Source of the DNA: Pseudomonas sp. 7P_10.2_Bac1
Lineage (GTDB): Bacteria; Pseudomonadota; Gammaproteobacteria; Pseudomonadales; Pseudomonadaceae
DNA length: 64,000 bases
Direction of reading: 5' to 3'
Assembly (NCBI RefSeq): GCF_025465935.1
Contig: NZ_JANLNV010000082.1
Span: 233,392 to 297,391 of the forward strand
Position 1 is the first letter of the stretch; each line of letters begins with the position of its first letter. A program made the translations under genes and the position numbers. Of the stretch, positions 43,167 through 52,259 are shown piece after piece. The notes below the pieces were generated by a model. The model had not been told where the DNA came from. It worked only from the letters and a program-made list of their open reading frames with translations, and ran no database searches.

Positions 43167-44177
43167 TTGTCCGTTCAGGTCATCGCGATCGACGCAATGG
43201 GCGGGGACTTCGGTCCCCGCAGCATTGTTCAGGCTTGCATTGCTTGCCTTTGTGCTACGCCCTCGCTGCATCTGACCCTGGTGGGTCAACCCTCCCTGCT
43301 TGAAGAATTGATCAATAGCCATTCGGCTGTGGATCGCTCGCGCCTGACCATTACCCCAGCTTCTGAAGTGATCTCCATGAGTGAGCGGCCTTCGCACGCG
43401 TTGCGCAGCAAGCCGGACTCCTCCATGCGGGTGGCGCTTGAATTGTTGCGTGATGGAAAGGTTCAGGCGTGTGTAAGTTCAGGCAATACCGGTGCGCTGA
43501 TGGCGTTGTCCCGGCATGTGCTCAAGACCTTGCCTGGCATCGATCGGCCGGCGATGGTGGCGGCGGTGCCGACTCAGACCGGTTATTGCCAGATACTCGA
43601 TCTGGGGGCGAACGTCGATTGCACGGCTGAGCAGTTGTTTCAGTTTGCGGTCATGGGCTCGGTGGCGGCGCAGGCATTGGGTATTGCTCGGCCTCGACTT
43701 GCCCTGCTCAATATCGGCACGGAAGACGTCAAGGGTAACCAGCAGGTCAAGGAAGCGGCTGCCTTGTTGCAGGCGGCATCCGGGTTGCACTACATCGGCT
43801 ACGTTGAAGGTGATGGGGTGTATCGCGGTGAGGCGGATGTGGTGGTATGTGATGGATTTGTCGGCAATATATTGCTCAAATCCAGCGAGGGTCTGGCGAC
43901 CATGATTTCCAATCGGCTTGAGGCTGTGTTCAAGCGCACGTTGTTCAGTCGCTTGATCGGTGTGCTGGCGTTGCCCTTGATGCGTCGTCTGCAGGCTGAT
44001 CTGGCACCGGCCCGGCACAACGGAGCCAGCTTTTTGGGCTTGCAGGGCATTGTTATCAAGAGTCACGGTTCGGCAGGTGCTCAGGGCTTTCAAAGTGCGA
44101 TAGAGCGCGCATTGATTGAAATCCATGAAGACCTGCCAAAACGTTTGCATGGACGTCTTGAAGGGTTGTTACCGTAG
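43167..44177 (+). CDS. plsX: Phosphate acyltransferase PlsX
   Basis: A 336-residue peripheral membrane enzyme that makes acyl-phosphate from acyl-ACP for phospholipid synthesis. The N-terminus IAIDAMGGDFGPRSIV is diagnostic. SSGNTGALMALS (about 108-119), LLNIGTEDVKGN (about 180-191) and VCDGFVGNILLKSSEG (about 228-243) follow. The start is TTG at 43167, four bases after the rpmF stop. The next in-frame ATG would cut into the conserved motif, so I reject it. Confidence 0.95.
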   Translation: MSVQVIAIDAMGGDFGPRSIVQACIACLCATPSLHLTLVGQPSLLEELINSHSAVDRSRLTITPASEVISMSERPSHALRSKPDSSMRVALELLRDGKVQACVSSGNTGALMALSRHVLKTLPGIDRPAMVAAVPTQTGYCQILDLGANVDCTAEQLFQFAVMGSVAAQALGIARPRLALLNIGTEDVKGNQQVKEAAALLQAASGLHYIGYVEGDGVYRGEADVVVCDGFVGNILLKSSEGLATMISNRLEAVFKRTLFSRLIGVLALPLMRRLQADLAPARHNGASFLGLQGIVIKSHGSAGAQGFQSAIERALIEIHEDLPKRLHGRLEGLLP

Positions 44178-44303
44178 GCGTTTTAGTGGGCGAGTACTTA
44201 AATGTGACCGCTCAGTCAAATCAGCCATCCAACTGTCAGTTTCTTGCGTCTGCCAATGCGCGACGTCAATTCACCGACGACAAGATCATTAGGGGCTTGT
44301 TAC
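44178..44303 (+). other. plsX-fabD intergenic region
   Basis: These 126 bases may hold an internal promoter for the fab genes. I see no terminator. AGGGG stands about nine bases before the fabD ATG as its ribosome binding site. Confidence 0.35.
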
Positions 44304-45242
44304 ATGTCTACATCCCTCGCATTCGTCTTTCCAGGGCAGGGTTCGCAGTCCCTCGGCATGTTGGCCGAGCTGGGCGCGGCACATCCGCTGGTCCTGGAAA
44401 CATTTAAAGAAGCGTCTGACGCTCTTGGGTATGACCTGTGGGCGTTGACCCAGGAAGGTCCTGCTGAACAACTCAATCAAACCGACATTACACAGCCTGC
44501 GATCCTGACTGCCTCTATCGCCTTGTGGCGTCTGTGGCTGGCTGAAGGTGGCAAGCGTCCAGACTTTGTTGCGGGTCACAGCCTGGGTGAGTACAGCGCG
44601 CTGGTCGCGGCGGGCTGCCTGAGCCTGGCTGATGCGGTAAAGCTGGTTGAGCGCCGTGGTCGCTTGATGCAGGAAGCCGTACCGGCCGGTCAGGGCGCCA
44701 TGGCGGCGATTCTGGGCCTTGATGACGCGGTGGTTATCAAGGCATGTGCAGAGGCCGCGCAAGGCGAAGTGGTCAGCGCGGTGAATTTCAACTCGCCGGG
44801 CCAAGTGGTTATCGCCGGTGCCAAGGCGGCGGTTGAGCGTGCCATGGAGCTGTGCAAGGCGGCGGGTGCCAAGCGTGCCTTGCCGTTGCCCGTGAGCGTG
44901 CCTTCGCACTGCGAGCTGATGCGTCCGGCAGCCGAGCGTTTTGCGGAGTCGATCGAAGCGATCGACTGGCAAGCACCGCAAATCGAGCTGGTACAGAACG
45001 TCAGCGCAGCGGTTGCGCCGGACCTGGCCACCCTCAAGCGTGATTTGCTTGAGCAACTGTACAAGCCTGTACGTTGGGTTGAATCGGTTCAAACACTGGC
45101 GGCCAAAGGCCCGGTTGATTTGGTTGAGTGCGGCCCGGGCAAGGTCCTGGTCGGCATCAGCAAGCGTTGCGCCGACGGCGTGACAACTCACAATTTGAAC
45201 ACCCCGGATGCCTTCGCTGCCGCTCGCGCTGCGCTGGCCTGA
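44304..45242 (+). CDS. fabD: Malonyl-CoA:ACP transacylase
   Basis: A 312-residue transacylase that loads malonyl groups onto ACP. FVFPGQGSQSLGM at the N-terminus, the catalytic serine S93 in GHSLGEYSA and histidine H202 in PSHCELM are present. Upstream in-frame starts exist, but the ATG at 44304 matches the family N-terminus MSTSLAFVFPGQGSQ. FabG follows 22 bases downstream. Confidence 0.96.
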   Translation: MSTSLAFVFPGQGSQSLGMLAELGAAHPLVLETFKEASDALGYDLWALTQEGPAEQLNQTDITQPAILTASIALWRLWLAEGGKRPDFVAGHSLGEYSALVAAGCLSLADAVKLVERRGRLMQEAVPAGQGAMAAILGLDDAVVIKACAEAAQGEVVSAVNFNSPGQVVIAGAKAAVERAMELCKAAGAKRALPLPVSVPSHCELMRPAAERFAESIEAIDWQAPQIELVQNVSAAVAPDLATLKRDLLEQLYKPVRWVESVQTLAAKGPVDLVECGPGKVLVGISKRCADGVTTHNLNTPDAFAAARAALA

Positions 45243-45264
45243 ATCTGAATTAGGAGAAGCCTGC

Positions 45265-46008
45265 ATGAGCTTGCAAGGTAAAGTTGCACTGGTAACGGGC
45301 GCTAGCCGTGGCATTGGTCAGGCTATCGCGTTGGAGTTGGGTCGTCAGGGCGCCGTGGTTATCGGCACCGCGACTTCGGCTTCCGGAGCCGAGCGCATTG
45401 CTGCCACTCTGAAAGAGCACGGTGTTCAAGGCACGGGTCTGGAGCTCAACGTCACCAGCGATGAATCGGTTGCGGCGGTGTTGGCGAGCATCCAGGAGCA
45501 ATTCGGTGCGCCGTCCATTTTGGTCAATAATGCCGGCATCACCCGCGATAACCTGATGATGCGCATGAAAGATGACGAGTGGCATGACGTTGTCGATACC
45601 AACCTGAACAGTCTGTTCCGCCTGTCCAAGGGCGTTTTGCGTGGTATGACCAAGGCCCGTTGGGGACGAATTATCAGTATTGGCTCGGTTGTGGGTGCCA
45701 TGGGCAACGCAGGCCAAGTAAACTATGCCGCCGCCAAGGCAGGCCTTGAAGGTTTTAGCCGCGCATTGGCACGTGAAGTGGGCTCGCGCTCGATCACTGT
45801 CAACTCGGTAGCACCAGGGTTCATCGACACCGATATGACCCGTGAACTGCCAGAAGCACAGCGCGAAGCCTTGCTGACGCAGATTCCGCTGGGCCGTTTG
45901 GGGCAGGCACAAGAGATCGCGAACGTGGTCGCTTTCCTGGCTTCTGACGGTGCAGCCTACGTGACTGGGGCTACAATTCCGGTCAACGGCGGGATGTACA
46001 TGAGTTAA
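45265..46008 (+). CDS. fabG: 3-oxoacyl-ACP reductase
   Basis: A 247-residue SDR enzyme that reduces beta-ketoacyl-ACP with NADPH. Complete SDR motifs are seen: TGASRGIG (about 12-19), NNAG, the catalytic serine in SIGSV, and NYAAAKAGLEGF (YxxxK). The ATG at 45265 has AGGAG before it. This intact SDR is a useful contrast to the one at 13700, where the tyrosine is missing. Confidence 0.97.
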   Translation: MSLQGKVALVTGASRGIGQAIALELGRQGAVVIGTATSASGAERIAATLKEHGVQGTGLELNVTSDESVAAVLASIQEQFGAPSILVNNAGITRDNLMMRMKDDEWHDVVDTNLNSLFRLSKGVLRGMTKARWGRIISIGSVVGAMGNAGQVNYAAAKAGLEGFSRALAREVGSRSITVNSVAPGFIDTDMTRELPEAQREALLTQIPLGRLGQAQEIANVVAFLASDGAAYVTGATIPVNGGMYMS

Positions 46009-46119
46009 ATGTGACGGATTGCTTCAAAAAAATGTCATACGAGCTGTCTAAAATCCGTTATAAAGCTGCAACCTATTTATAGGTAGCCGGTTCTTGATGG
46101 GTGAGTACAAAGCTTTCAG

Positions 46120-46147
46120 TTGAAAAACCGAAAAGCCTTTCGATACA
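46120..46147 (+). promoter_or_regulatory. acpP: Possible promoter of acpP
   Basis: TTGAAA (46120-46125) and GATACA (46142-46147) are 16 bases apart, in the 191-base gap between fabG and acpP. A separate promoter would fit the high need for ACP. AGGAG at 46182-46186 is the likely ribosome binding site. Confidence 0.45.
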
Positions 46148-46199
46148 CTTGCCCACTGGCCAGCTGCCTGAATTTGTCCATTAGGAGTGAAAACAAGGT

Positions 46200-46436
46200 A
46201 TGAGCACCATCGAAGAACGCGTCAAGAAAATCGTTGCCGAGCAACTGGGCGTTAAAGAAGAAGAAGTGGTTAACACTGCTTCCTTCGTAGAAGACCTGGG
46301 TGCCGACTCCCTTGACACCGTTGAGCTTGTGATGGCTCTGGAAGAGGAATTCGAGACTGAGATTCCTGACGAAGAAGCTGAAAAGATCACTACTGTACAA
46401 GCCGCTATCGATTACGTTACTGCCCACCAGGCGTAA
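46200..46436 (+). CDS. acpP: Acyl carrier protein
   Basis: A 78-residue, very acidic carrier protein. Serine S37 in GADSLDTVE receives the phosphopantetheine arm. The sequence EERVKKIVAEQLGVKEEEV is that of the main fatty-acid ACP. It is followed by a hairpin terminator and then fabF, so ACP can be made in excess over the enzymes. In P. aeruginosa, acpP is a reported target of the RgsA small RNA, and a probable RgsA gene lies at 52.3 kb here. Confidence 0.97.
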   Translation: MSTIEERVKKIVAEQLGVKEEEVVNTASFVEDLGADSLDTVELVMALEEEFETEIPDEEAEKITTVQAAIDYVTAHQA

Positions 46437-46465
46437 TAGCTTGTAATCGCTGCGCGCTGTCATGG

Positions 46466-46500
46466 AAAAACCGCACTGCCGCTCTGGCGTGCGGTTTTTT
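46466..46500 (+). terminator. Hairpin terminator between acpP and fabF
   Basis: An 11-base-pair stem (46466-46476 with 46489-46499), followed by TTCTTTAGG. It lies 29 bases after the acpP stop. Partial read-through would reduce fabF compared with acpP. Confidence 0.82.
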
Positions 46501-46547
46501 CTTTAGGTGTGATGCAAAGTGTCGTCAATAGAATAAAGGAGAGTGCT

Positions 46548-47792
46548 GTGTCGCGTAGACGCGTCGTAGTCACCGGTATGGGGATGTTGTCGCCACTGGG
46601 GGCAGATGTACCAAGCACCTGGCAAGGCATTCTGGCAGGCCGAAGTGGCATTGGTCTGATCGAACACACGGATCTTTCTGCCTATTCCACCCGTTTTGGC
46701 GGCTCGGTACAGGGCTTTAACGTTGAGGATTACCTCTCTGTCAAAGAGGCCCGCAAACTAGACCTGTTTATTCAGTACGGTTTGGCAGCTGGCTTTCAGG
46801 CGGTGCGTAATGCCGGGCTTGAAGTCACTGATGCCAATCGAGAGCGTATTGGTGTGGCGATGGGGTCAGGTATTGGCGGTTTGACCAATATCGAAGAAAC
46901 CAGCCGTACCTTGCATGATCAAGGCCCACGACGGATTTCCCCGTTTTTCGTGCCGGGCTCGATCATCAATATGATTTCCGGTTTTCTGTCTATCCATTTG
47001 GGTACACAGGGACCTAACTACGCGGTGTCGACGGCGTGTACCACGGGTACGCACTGCATCGGCATGGCGGCACGCAACATTGCGTACGGTGAAGCCGACG
47101 TGATGATTGCCGGTGGTGCCGAAATGGCAGCCTGCGGCCTGGGCATGGGCGGCTTTGGTGCCTCGCGTGCGCTATCGACTCGCAACGATGACCCGACGCG
47201 TGCCAGCCGTCCATGGGACAAAGGCCGTGATGGTTTTGTCCTGTCTGATGGTGCTGGTGCGTTGGTCCTCGAAGAGCTGGAGCACGCCAAGGCACGTGGC
47301 GCCACCATCTATGCCGAGTTGATCGGTTTTGGCATGAGCGGCGATGCGTTCCACATGACCTCGCCACCGGCTGACGGTGCGGGCGCTGCGCGTTGCATCA
47401 CCAATGCCTTGCGCGATGCCAAGGTGAACGTGGACCAGGTGCAGTACATCAACGCCCACGGTACCTCGACGCCTGCTGGCGACCTGGCTGAAGTGCAGGC
47501 TATCAAGTCGGTGTTCGGCGATCATGCCTACAACCTGGCGGTGAGTTCCACCAAGTCCATGACCGGTCACTTGCTGGGTGCGGCGGGTGCGGTCGAAGCG
47601 ATCTTCAGCGTCTTGGCTATCAACAGCCAGGTGGCGCCGCCGACCATCAACCTCGACGAGCCTGATGAAGGCTGCGATCTGGACTTTGTCGCGCACACGG
47701 CGCGCGAAATGCCGATCGATGTCGTGCTGTCCAACTCCTTTGGGTTTGGCGGCACCAACGGCTCGCTGGTGTTCCGCCGGTACGTCGACTGA
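46548..47792 (+). CDS. fabF: 3-oxoacyl-ACP synthase II
   Basis: A 414-residue condensing enzyme of fatty acid elongation. The triad is C164 (in STACTTGTHC), H304 (in NAHGTSTPAGD) and H341 (in SMTGHLLGAAG). The GTG at 46548 with GGAG before it gives MSRRRVVVTGMGML, the family start. The frame is open to 46509, but that extension is not conserved. Its stop overlaps the pabC start. Confidence 0.96.
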   Translation: MSRRRVVVTGMGMLSPLGADVPSTWQGILAGRSGIGLIEHTDLSAYSTRFGGSVQGFNVEDYLSVKEARKLDLFIQYGLAAGFQAVRNAGLEVTDANRERIGVAMGSGIGGLTNIEETSRTLHDQGPRRISPFFVPGSIINMISGFLSIHLGTQGPNYAVSTACTTGTHCIGMAARNIAYGEADVMIAGGAEMAACGLGMGGFGASRALSTRNDDPTRASRPWDKGRDGFVLSDGAGALVLEELEHAKARGATIYAELIGFGMSGDAFHMTSPPADGAGAARCITNALRDAKVNVDQVQYINAHGTSTPAGDLAEVQAIKSVFGDHAYNLAVSSTKSMTGHLLGAAGAVEAIFSVLAINSQVAPPTINLDEPDEGCDLDFVAHTAREMPIDVVLSNSFGFGGTNGSLVFRRYVD

Positions 47793-48610
47793 TGCAAAGC
47801 TGGGTTGACGGTCAGCCGGCGAACGCCCTGGCGTCGCTCAAGGACCGTGGGCTGGCCTACGGAGATGGTTTGTTTGAAACCATTGCCGTCCGGGCTGGCC
47901 AGCCGTTGCTGCTGGACCTGCACTTGCAGCGTCTGGCGCAAGGCTGCTCCCGGTTGGCGATTGCTGCGGATCACGCCCTGATCCGCAGCGAATTGCTGGC
48001 CTATGCGCACGCGATGGGCGAGGGCGTCCTCAAGTTCATCCTGACCCGCGGCGATAGCCTGCGTGGTTACAGCGCTTCTCCTGAGGCTCAGCCTCGACGA
48101 ATTCTGCAAGCCAGTCCGGCTGCTGCCTACCCTCTGGCTTATGCATCAGAAGGGGTTCAGCTATTTGACTGCGCCACCCGTTTAGCCGAGCAGCCGCTGC
48201 TGGCGGGGCTCAAGCACCTCAATCGCCTTGAACAAGTGCTGGCGCGCGCTGAATGGCAAGACCCGGCCTACGCCGAGGGTTTGATGCGCGACACCTCTGG
48301 GCGGGTGATCGAAGGGGTATTCAGTAACCTGTTTTTAGTCTGCGACGGGGTCTTGGTCACCGCCGATCTGCAACGTTGCGGCGTGGCCGGGGTGATGCGT
48401 GCCGCCTTGCTGGCCCATGCCGAGCAGCACGCCATCCCGTGTCTGATCACAGACATTAGCCTGACGCAGTTGCAGCAGGCCGATGAGGTCTTCCTCTGCA
48501 ACAGCGTGTATGGCATCTGGCCGGTGCGCGCGTTTGCAGAGCTTAGCTGGTCGGTAGGCCCGCTCACCCGTAAACTGCAAGGCATTGCTCGCACCCTATT
48601 GGATGTCTGA
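47792..48610 (+). CDS. pabC: Aminodeoxychorismate lyase
   Basis: A 272-residue PLP enzyme of fold type IV that makes 4-aminobenzoate for folate. DRGLAYGDGLFETI (about 17-30) is the N-terminal family block; KHLNRLEQVLARAEW (about 139-153) and EGVFSNLFLV (about 170-179) follow. The PLP lysine is in VLKFILTRG, and its serine and threonine contacts near the C-terminus are kept. It overlaps the fabF stop by one base, as is common in this operon. Confidence 0.93.
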   Translation: MQSWVDGQPANALASLKDRGLAYGDGLFETIAVRAGQPLLLDLHLQRLAQGCSRLAIAADHALIRSELLAYAHAMGEGVLKFILTRGDSLRGYSASPEAQPRRILQASPAAAYPLAYASEGVQLFDCATRLAEQPLLAGLKHLNRLEQVLARAEWQDPAYAEGLMRDTSGRVIEGVFSNLFLVCDGVLVTADLQRCGVAGVMRAALLAHAEQHAIPCLITDISLTQLQQADEVFLCNSVYGIWPVRAFAELSWSVGPLTRKLQGIARTLLDV

Positions 48611-48613
48611 TTC

Positions 48614-49735
48614 GTGAAACGTAAATTCTTGGTGCTGCTGGAGATGGGTCTGGTGCTGGCGGGCTTGCTGCTGGGCGCTAGCGCCTGGAAGCTCGATTCG
48701 GCGCTGGAACAGCCGCTTAACCTGACGCAAGAACGACTGCTCGACGTCCCGGCGGGCGCTACACCGACCGGCACGTTCAACCGGCTGGAAGCCGATAAGA
48801 CGCTCACTGATGCGTTTTGGCTGCGATTGTACTGGCGCTTCAACTTGGCAGGTCAGCCCTTGCACAGTGGTGAATACCGCATGACACCGGGCATGACTGC
48901 TCAAGACCTGATTGGCCTGTGGCAGCGTGGGGAAGTGGTGCAATACAGCCTGACCCTCGTAGAGGGCTGGAAGTTTCGCCAGGTGCGTAGCGCTCTGGCC
49001 AAGCATGAAAAAATCGAGCAGACCCTGGCAGGGCTGAGCGACAGCGAAGTCATGGACAAGCTCGGTCACCCGGGTGAATTTCCCGAGGGTCGATTCTTTC
49101 CCGACACCTACCGCTTTGTTCGGGGCATGACCGATGTCCAATTACTTGAAAAGGCCTACGGCCGCTTGGAGAAAGTCCTGGCTCAGGAGTGGGAGCAGCG
49201 CGATCCGGACGTACCGTATGCCGATCCCTATAAAGCGCTGATCATGGCTTCGTTGATCGAAAAGGAGACCGGTGTGCCCCAAGAGCGCGGGCAAATTGCC
49301 GGGGTCTTTGTGCGTCGGATGAAAATCGGTATGCCGCTGCAAACCGACCCGACCGTGATCTACGGCCTGGGCGAACGCTATAACGGCAAGCTGACCCGCG
49401 CCCATTTACGCGAGCCGACGCCGTATAACACTTACACCATTCCTGGCTTGCCGCCGACACCGATTGCGATGGTCGGGCGCGAAGCGATTCATGCTGCCTT
49501 GCATCCGGTACCGGGTAGCAGCCTGTACTTTGTCGCCAAGGGCGATGGCAGCCACACGTTTTCTGACGATCTGGATGCGCACAACAACGCTGTGCGCGAA
49601 TACCAAATCAAACGCCGGGCTGATTACCGCTCCAGCCCTGCACCGGCACCTGCCGCGCAACCGTCTGCAGAACCTGGCGCTGATCCGCAAGTGCCACCTG
49701 CACCGGTTCCAGCGCAAGAGCCAAGCCCGCAATGA
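48614..49735 (+). CDS. mltG: Endolytic murein transglycosylase MltG (YceG)
   Basis: A 373-residue inner membrane enzyme that cuts nascent glycan strands. One membrane helix lies at about 7-25. The catalytic glutamate is in MASLIEKETGVPQERG (about 213-228). LPPTPIAMVGREAIHAALHP and YFVAKGDGSHTFSDDLDAHN (about 279-325) are typical. A Pro/Ala/Gln-rich tail (about 340-373) is longer than in E. coli. The start is GTG, three bases after pabC. Confidence 0.93.
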   Translation: MKRKFLVLLEMGLVLAGLLLGASAWKLDSALEQPLNLTQERLLDVPAGATPTGTFNRLEADKTLTDAFWLRLYWRFNLAGQPLHSGEYRMTPGMTAQDLIGLWQRGEVVQYSLTLVEGWKFRQVRSALAKHEKIEQTLAGLSDSEVMDKLGHPGEFPEGRFFPDTYRFVRGMTDVQLLEKAYGRLEKVLAQEWEQRDPDVPYADPYKALIMASLIEKETGVPQERGQIAGVFVRRMKIGMPLQTDPTVIYGLGERYNGKLTRAHLREPTPYNTYTIPGLPPTPIAMVGREAIHAALHPVPGSSLYFVAKGDGSHTFSDDLDAHNNAVREYQIKRRADYRSSPAPAPAAQPSAEPGADPQVPPAPVPAQEPSPQ

Positions 49736-49757
49736 CACTGATTAAGGATAGCTGCCT

Positions 49758-50390
49758 GTGACTGGCCTGTTTATTACCCTGGAAGGCCCCGAAGGTGCGG
49801 GCAAGAGCACTAACCGCGAGTACCTGGCCGAGCGCCTGCGCGAGGCAGGCATCGATGTGGTGCTGACCCGCGAGCCGGGTGGCACGCCATTGGCCGAGCG
49901 CATTCGCGAGCTGCTGTTGACCCCAAGTGATGAAGCGATGTGTGCCGACACCGAGCTGCTGCTGGTGTTTGCCGCCCGTGCCCAGCATCTGGCTGAAGTC
50001 ATTCGCCCTGCACTGACGCGGGGCGCGGTGGTGCTGTGTGACCGTTTTACCGATGCCACTTACGCCTATCAGGGCGGCGGTCGCGGCTTGTCGCAGGAGC
50101 GTATTGCCACGCTGGAAACCTTCGTTCAAGGCACCTTGCGTCCAGACCTGACGCTGGTCTTTGACCTGCCGATTGAAGTGGGCATGGCCCGCGCCAGCGC
50201 TCGTGGTCGGCTAGACCGTTTCGAGCAAGAGGGCCGTACCTTCTTTGATGCAGTGCGCAGAACTTATCTCAAGCGTGCCGAGGCAGCCCCCGAGCGCTAT
50301 CGTCTGATCGATGCCGCGCAGTCGCTCGAGCATGTTCACGGGCAGCTCGATCGTTTGTTGCCGCACGTGCTGGATGTGTACCGTGGCTGA
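49758..50390 (+). CDS. tmk: Thymidylate kinase
   Basis: A 210-residue kinase that makes dTDP. The P-loop is LEGPEGAGKST (about 7-17). REPGGTPLAERIR (about 38-50), CDRFTDATYAYQGGGRGL (about 94-111) and the LID arginines in RGRLDRFEQEG (about 148-158) are present. The start is GTG. The stop overlaps holB by eight bases. Confidence 0.96.
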   Translation: MTGLFITLEGPEGAGKSTNREYLAERLREAGIDVVLTREPGGTPLAERIRELLLTPSDEAMCADTELLLVFAARAQHLAEVIRPALTRGAVVLCDRFTDATYAYQGGGRGLSQERIATLETFVQGTLRPDLTLVFDLPIEVGMARASARGRLDRFEQEGRTFFDAVRRTYLKRAEAAPERYRLIDAAQSLEHVHGQLDRLLPHVLDVYRG

Positions 50391-51369
50391 GGCTTATCCC
50401 TGGCAGGACAGCCTGTGGCAGCAACTGGCGGGACGTGCGCAGCATGCCCACGCGTATTTGCTGCACGGCCCGGCGGGCATCGGCAAGCGAGCGCTGGCTG
50501 AACGCTTGATGGCCCGCTTGTTGTGTCAGTCGCCGGCCGGGCTTGAAGCCTGCGGCCAGTGCAAAGCCTGTCTGTTGCTGGCGGCCGGCAGCCACCCGGA
50601 CAACTACATTCTTGAGCCGGAAGAAGCTGACAAGCCGATCAAGGTCGACCAGGTGCGCGATCTGGTCAGCTTCGTGGTGCAGACCGCGCAGTTGGGCGGG
50701 CGCAAGGTGGTGTTGGTCGAGCCAGTCGAGGCGATGAACATCAACGCGGCCAACGCCCTGCTCAAAAGCCTTGAGGAACCGTCTGGTGACACCGTGCTGC
50801 TGTTGGTCAGTCATCAGTCGAGCCGTTTGTTGCCGACCATCCGCAGCCGCTGTGTACAACAAGCCTGCCCGTTGCCGAGCGAGGCGATGAGTCAAGAATG
50901 GCTGGCCAAGGCCTTGCCCGATTGCAGCGACGAAGAGCGGGCACAATTGCTGACGCTGGCAGCGGGCTCGCCACTGGCTGCCGTCAAGTTGCAGGCACAA
51001 GGTGTGCGTGAGCAGAGGGCGGCGGTTGTAGACGGCGTCAAGAAACTGCTCAAGCGCGAAGCCTCGGCCACTCAATTGGCAGAAGGCTGGAATGCCATCC
51101 CCTTGCTGTTGTTGTTTGACTGGTTCTGCGATTGGTCGAGCCTGATTTTGCGCTACCAGCTAACCGAAGACGAAACCGGGCTGGGGCTGGAAGACATGCG
51201 CAAAGTGGTGCAGTACCTGGCACAGAAAACCTCGCAGGACAAAGTCTTGGCTATCCAGGACTGGATCCTCGCCCAGCGCCAAAAGGTATTGGGCAAGGCC
51301 AACCTCAACCGTGTGTTGTTGCTTGAAGCATTACTGGTGCAATGGGCAAGCCTGCCCGGCCAGCGCTGA
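50383..51369 (+). CDS. holB: DNA polymerase III delta' subunit
   Basis: A 328-residue clamp-loader subunit. The zinc module cysteines are in CQSPAGLEACGQCKAC (about 47-62), and the degenerate P-loop is HGPAGIGKRAL (about 27-37). NINAANALLKSLEEPSGDT (about 119-137) matches the family. The GTG at 50383 overlaps the tmk stop; the frame is open further upstream, but that part is not conserved. In other pseudomonads pilZ follows; here only 32 bases separate holB from tatD. Confidence 0.95.
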   Translation: MAEAYPWQDSLWQQLAGRAQHAHAYLLHGPAGIGKRALAERLMARLLCQSPAGLEACGQCKACLLLAAGSHPDNYILEPEEADKPIKVDQVRDLVSFVVQTAQLGGRKVVLVEPVEAMNINAANALLKSLEEPSGDTVLLLVSHQSSRLLPTIRSRCVQQACPLPSEAMSQEWLAKALPDCSDEERAQLLTLAAGSPLAAVKLQAQGVREQRAAVVDGVKKLLKREASATQLAEGWNAIPLLLLFDWFCDWSSLILRYQLTEDETGLGLEDMRKVVQYLAQKTSQDKVLAIQDWILAQRQKVLGKANLNRVLLLEALLVQWASLPGQR

Positions 51370-51401
51370 TTTGATTGATTTGATGAGCAGGTAATTTTTG
51401 T

Positions 51402-52187
51402 ATGTTGGTTGACTCCCATTGCCACCTTGATCGTCTCGACCTGAACGCTCACGACGGTTCACTCGACGCTGCGCTTGATGCTGCCCGTCAGCGGGGCGTC
51501 GGGCACTTTCTGTGCATTGGCGTGAGTGCCGACAACGCGGCGGATGTCAAAGCCTTGACCGAGCGTTATGCCGATGTGGATTGCTCGGTGGGTGTCCACC
51601 CGCTGGACGTTCAGCCCGGTGCGGCGCCTGCGCTGGACTGGTTGCTGAGCGAGCTGAATCACCCGCAGGTGGTCGCGATTGGCGAGACCGGCCTGGACTA
51701 CCACTACGAGCCTGAAGCTGCCGAGTTGCAGCAGTTGTCGTTCCGGGTCCACCTGGAGGCCGCGCAACAGACCGGCAAACCCGTGGTTATCCACACCCGC
51801 GGTGCTCGCGCCGATACCCTGAACCTGCTGCGCGAAGCGGCGCTGCCCCAAGCCGGTGTCTTGCATTGCTTCACTGAAGATTGGGACATGGCCAAAGCTG
51901 CGTTGGACATGGGCTATTACATCTCGTTGTCGGGGATTGTGACCTTCCGCAATGCCGATGCCTTGCGCGATGTCGCCAGCAAGGTGCCAGCGGATCGCTT
52001 ACTGGTTGAGACCGATTCGCCTTATCTAGCGCCGATCCCGCATCGTGGAAAGCCGAATCTGCCGCAATACGTGCGTGAAGTGGCTGAGTTTCTGGCTATG
52101 TTGCGCGGTGAGCCCTACGAGCGTTTCGCCGAGCAGACCACCGAAAACTTCAAGCGCCTGTTCCCACTGGCCCGCGTCAAAGCTTAA
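51402..52187 (+). CDS. TatD-family DNase (YcfH-like)
   Basis: A 261-residue metal-dependent hydrolase. Metal ligands are in DSHCHLD (about 4-10), GETGLDYHY (about 91-99), HTRGARADT, LHCFTE and ETDSPYLAP (about 204-212). Proteins of this family act as 3'-5' DNases or D-aminoacyl-tRNA-type hydrolases. It is convergent with the probable RgsA small RNA. Confidence 0.93.
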   Translation: MLVDSHCHLDRLDLNAHDGSLDAALDAARQRGVGHFLCIGVSADNAADVKALTERYADVDCSVGVHPLDVQPGAAPALDWLLSELNHPQVVAIGETGLDYHYEPEAAELQQLSFRVHLEAAQQTGKPVVIHTRGARADTLNLLREAALPQAGVLHCFTEDWDMAKAALDMGYYISLSGIVTFRNADALRDVASKVPADRLLVETDSPYLAPIPHRGKPNLPQYVREVAEFLAMLRGEPYERFAEQTTENFKRLFPLARVKA

Positions 52188-52196
52188 ACCTGCCTT

Positions 52197-52250
52197 TGAA
52201 GGAGCGAGCTTTTGACTGTCTAAAAGATCGCGAGGCAAGCTCGCTACAAA
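52197..52250. repeat. Degenerate REP element
   Basis: The outer parts GGAGCGAGCTTTT and AAAAGATCGCGAGGCAAGCTCGCT are kept, but the left inner arm is replaced by TGACTGTC. It is a decayed copy between tatD and the RgsA terminator. Confidence 0.7.
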
Positions 52251-52259
52251 GTAAAAGGC

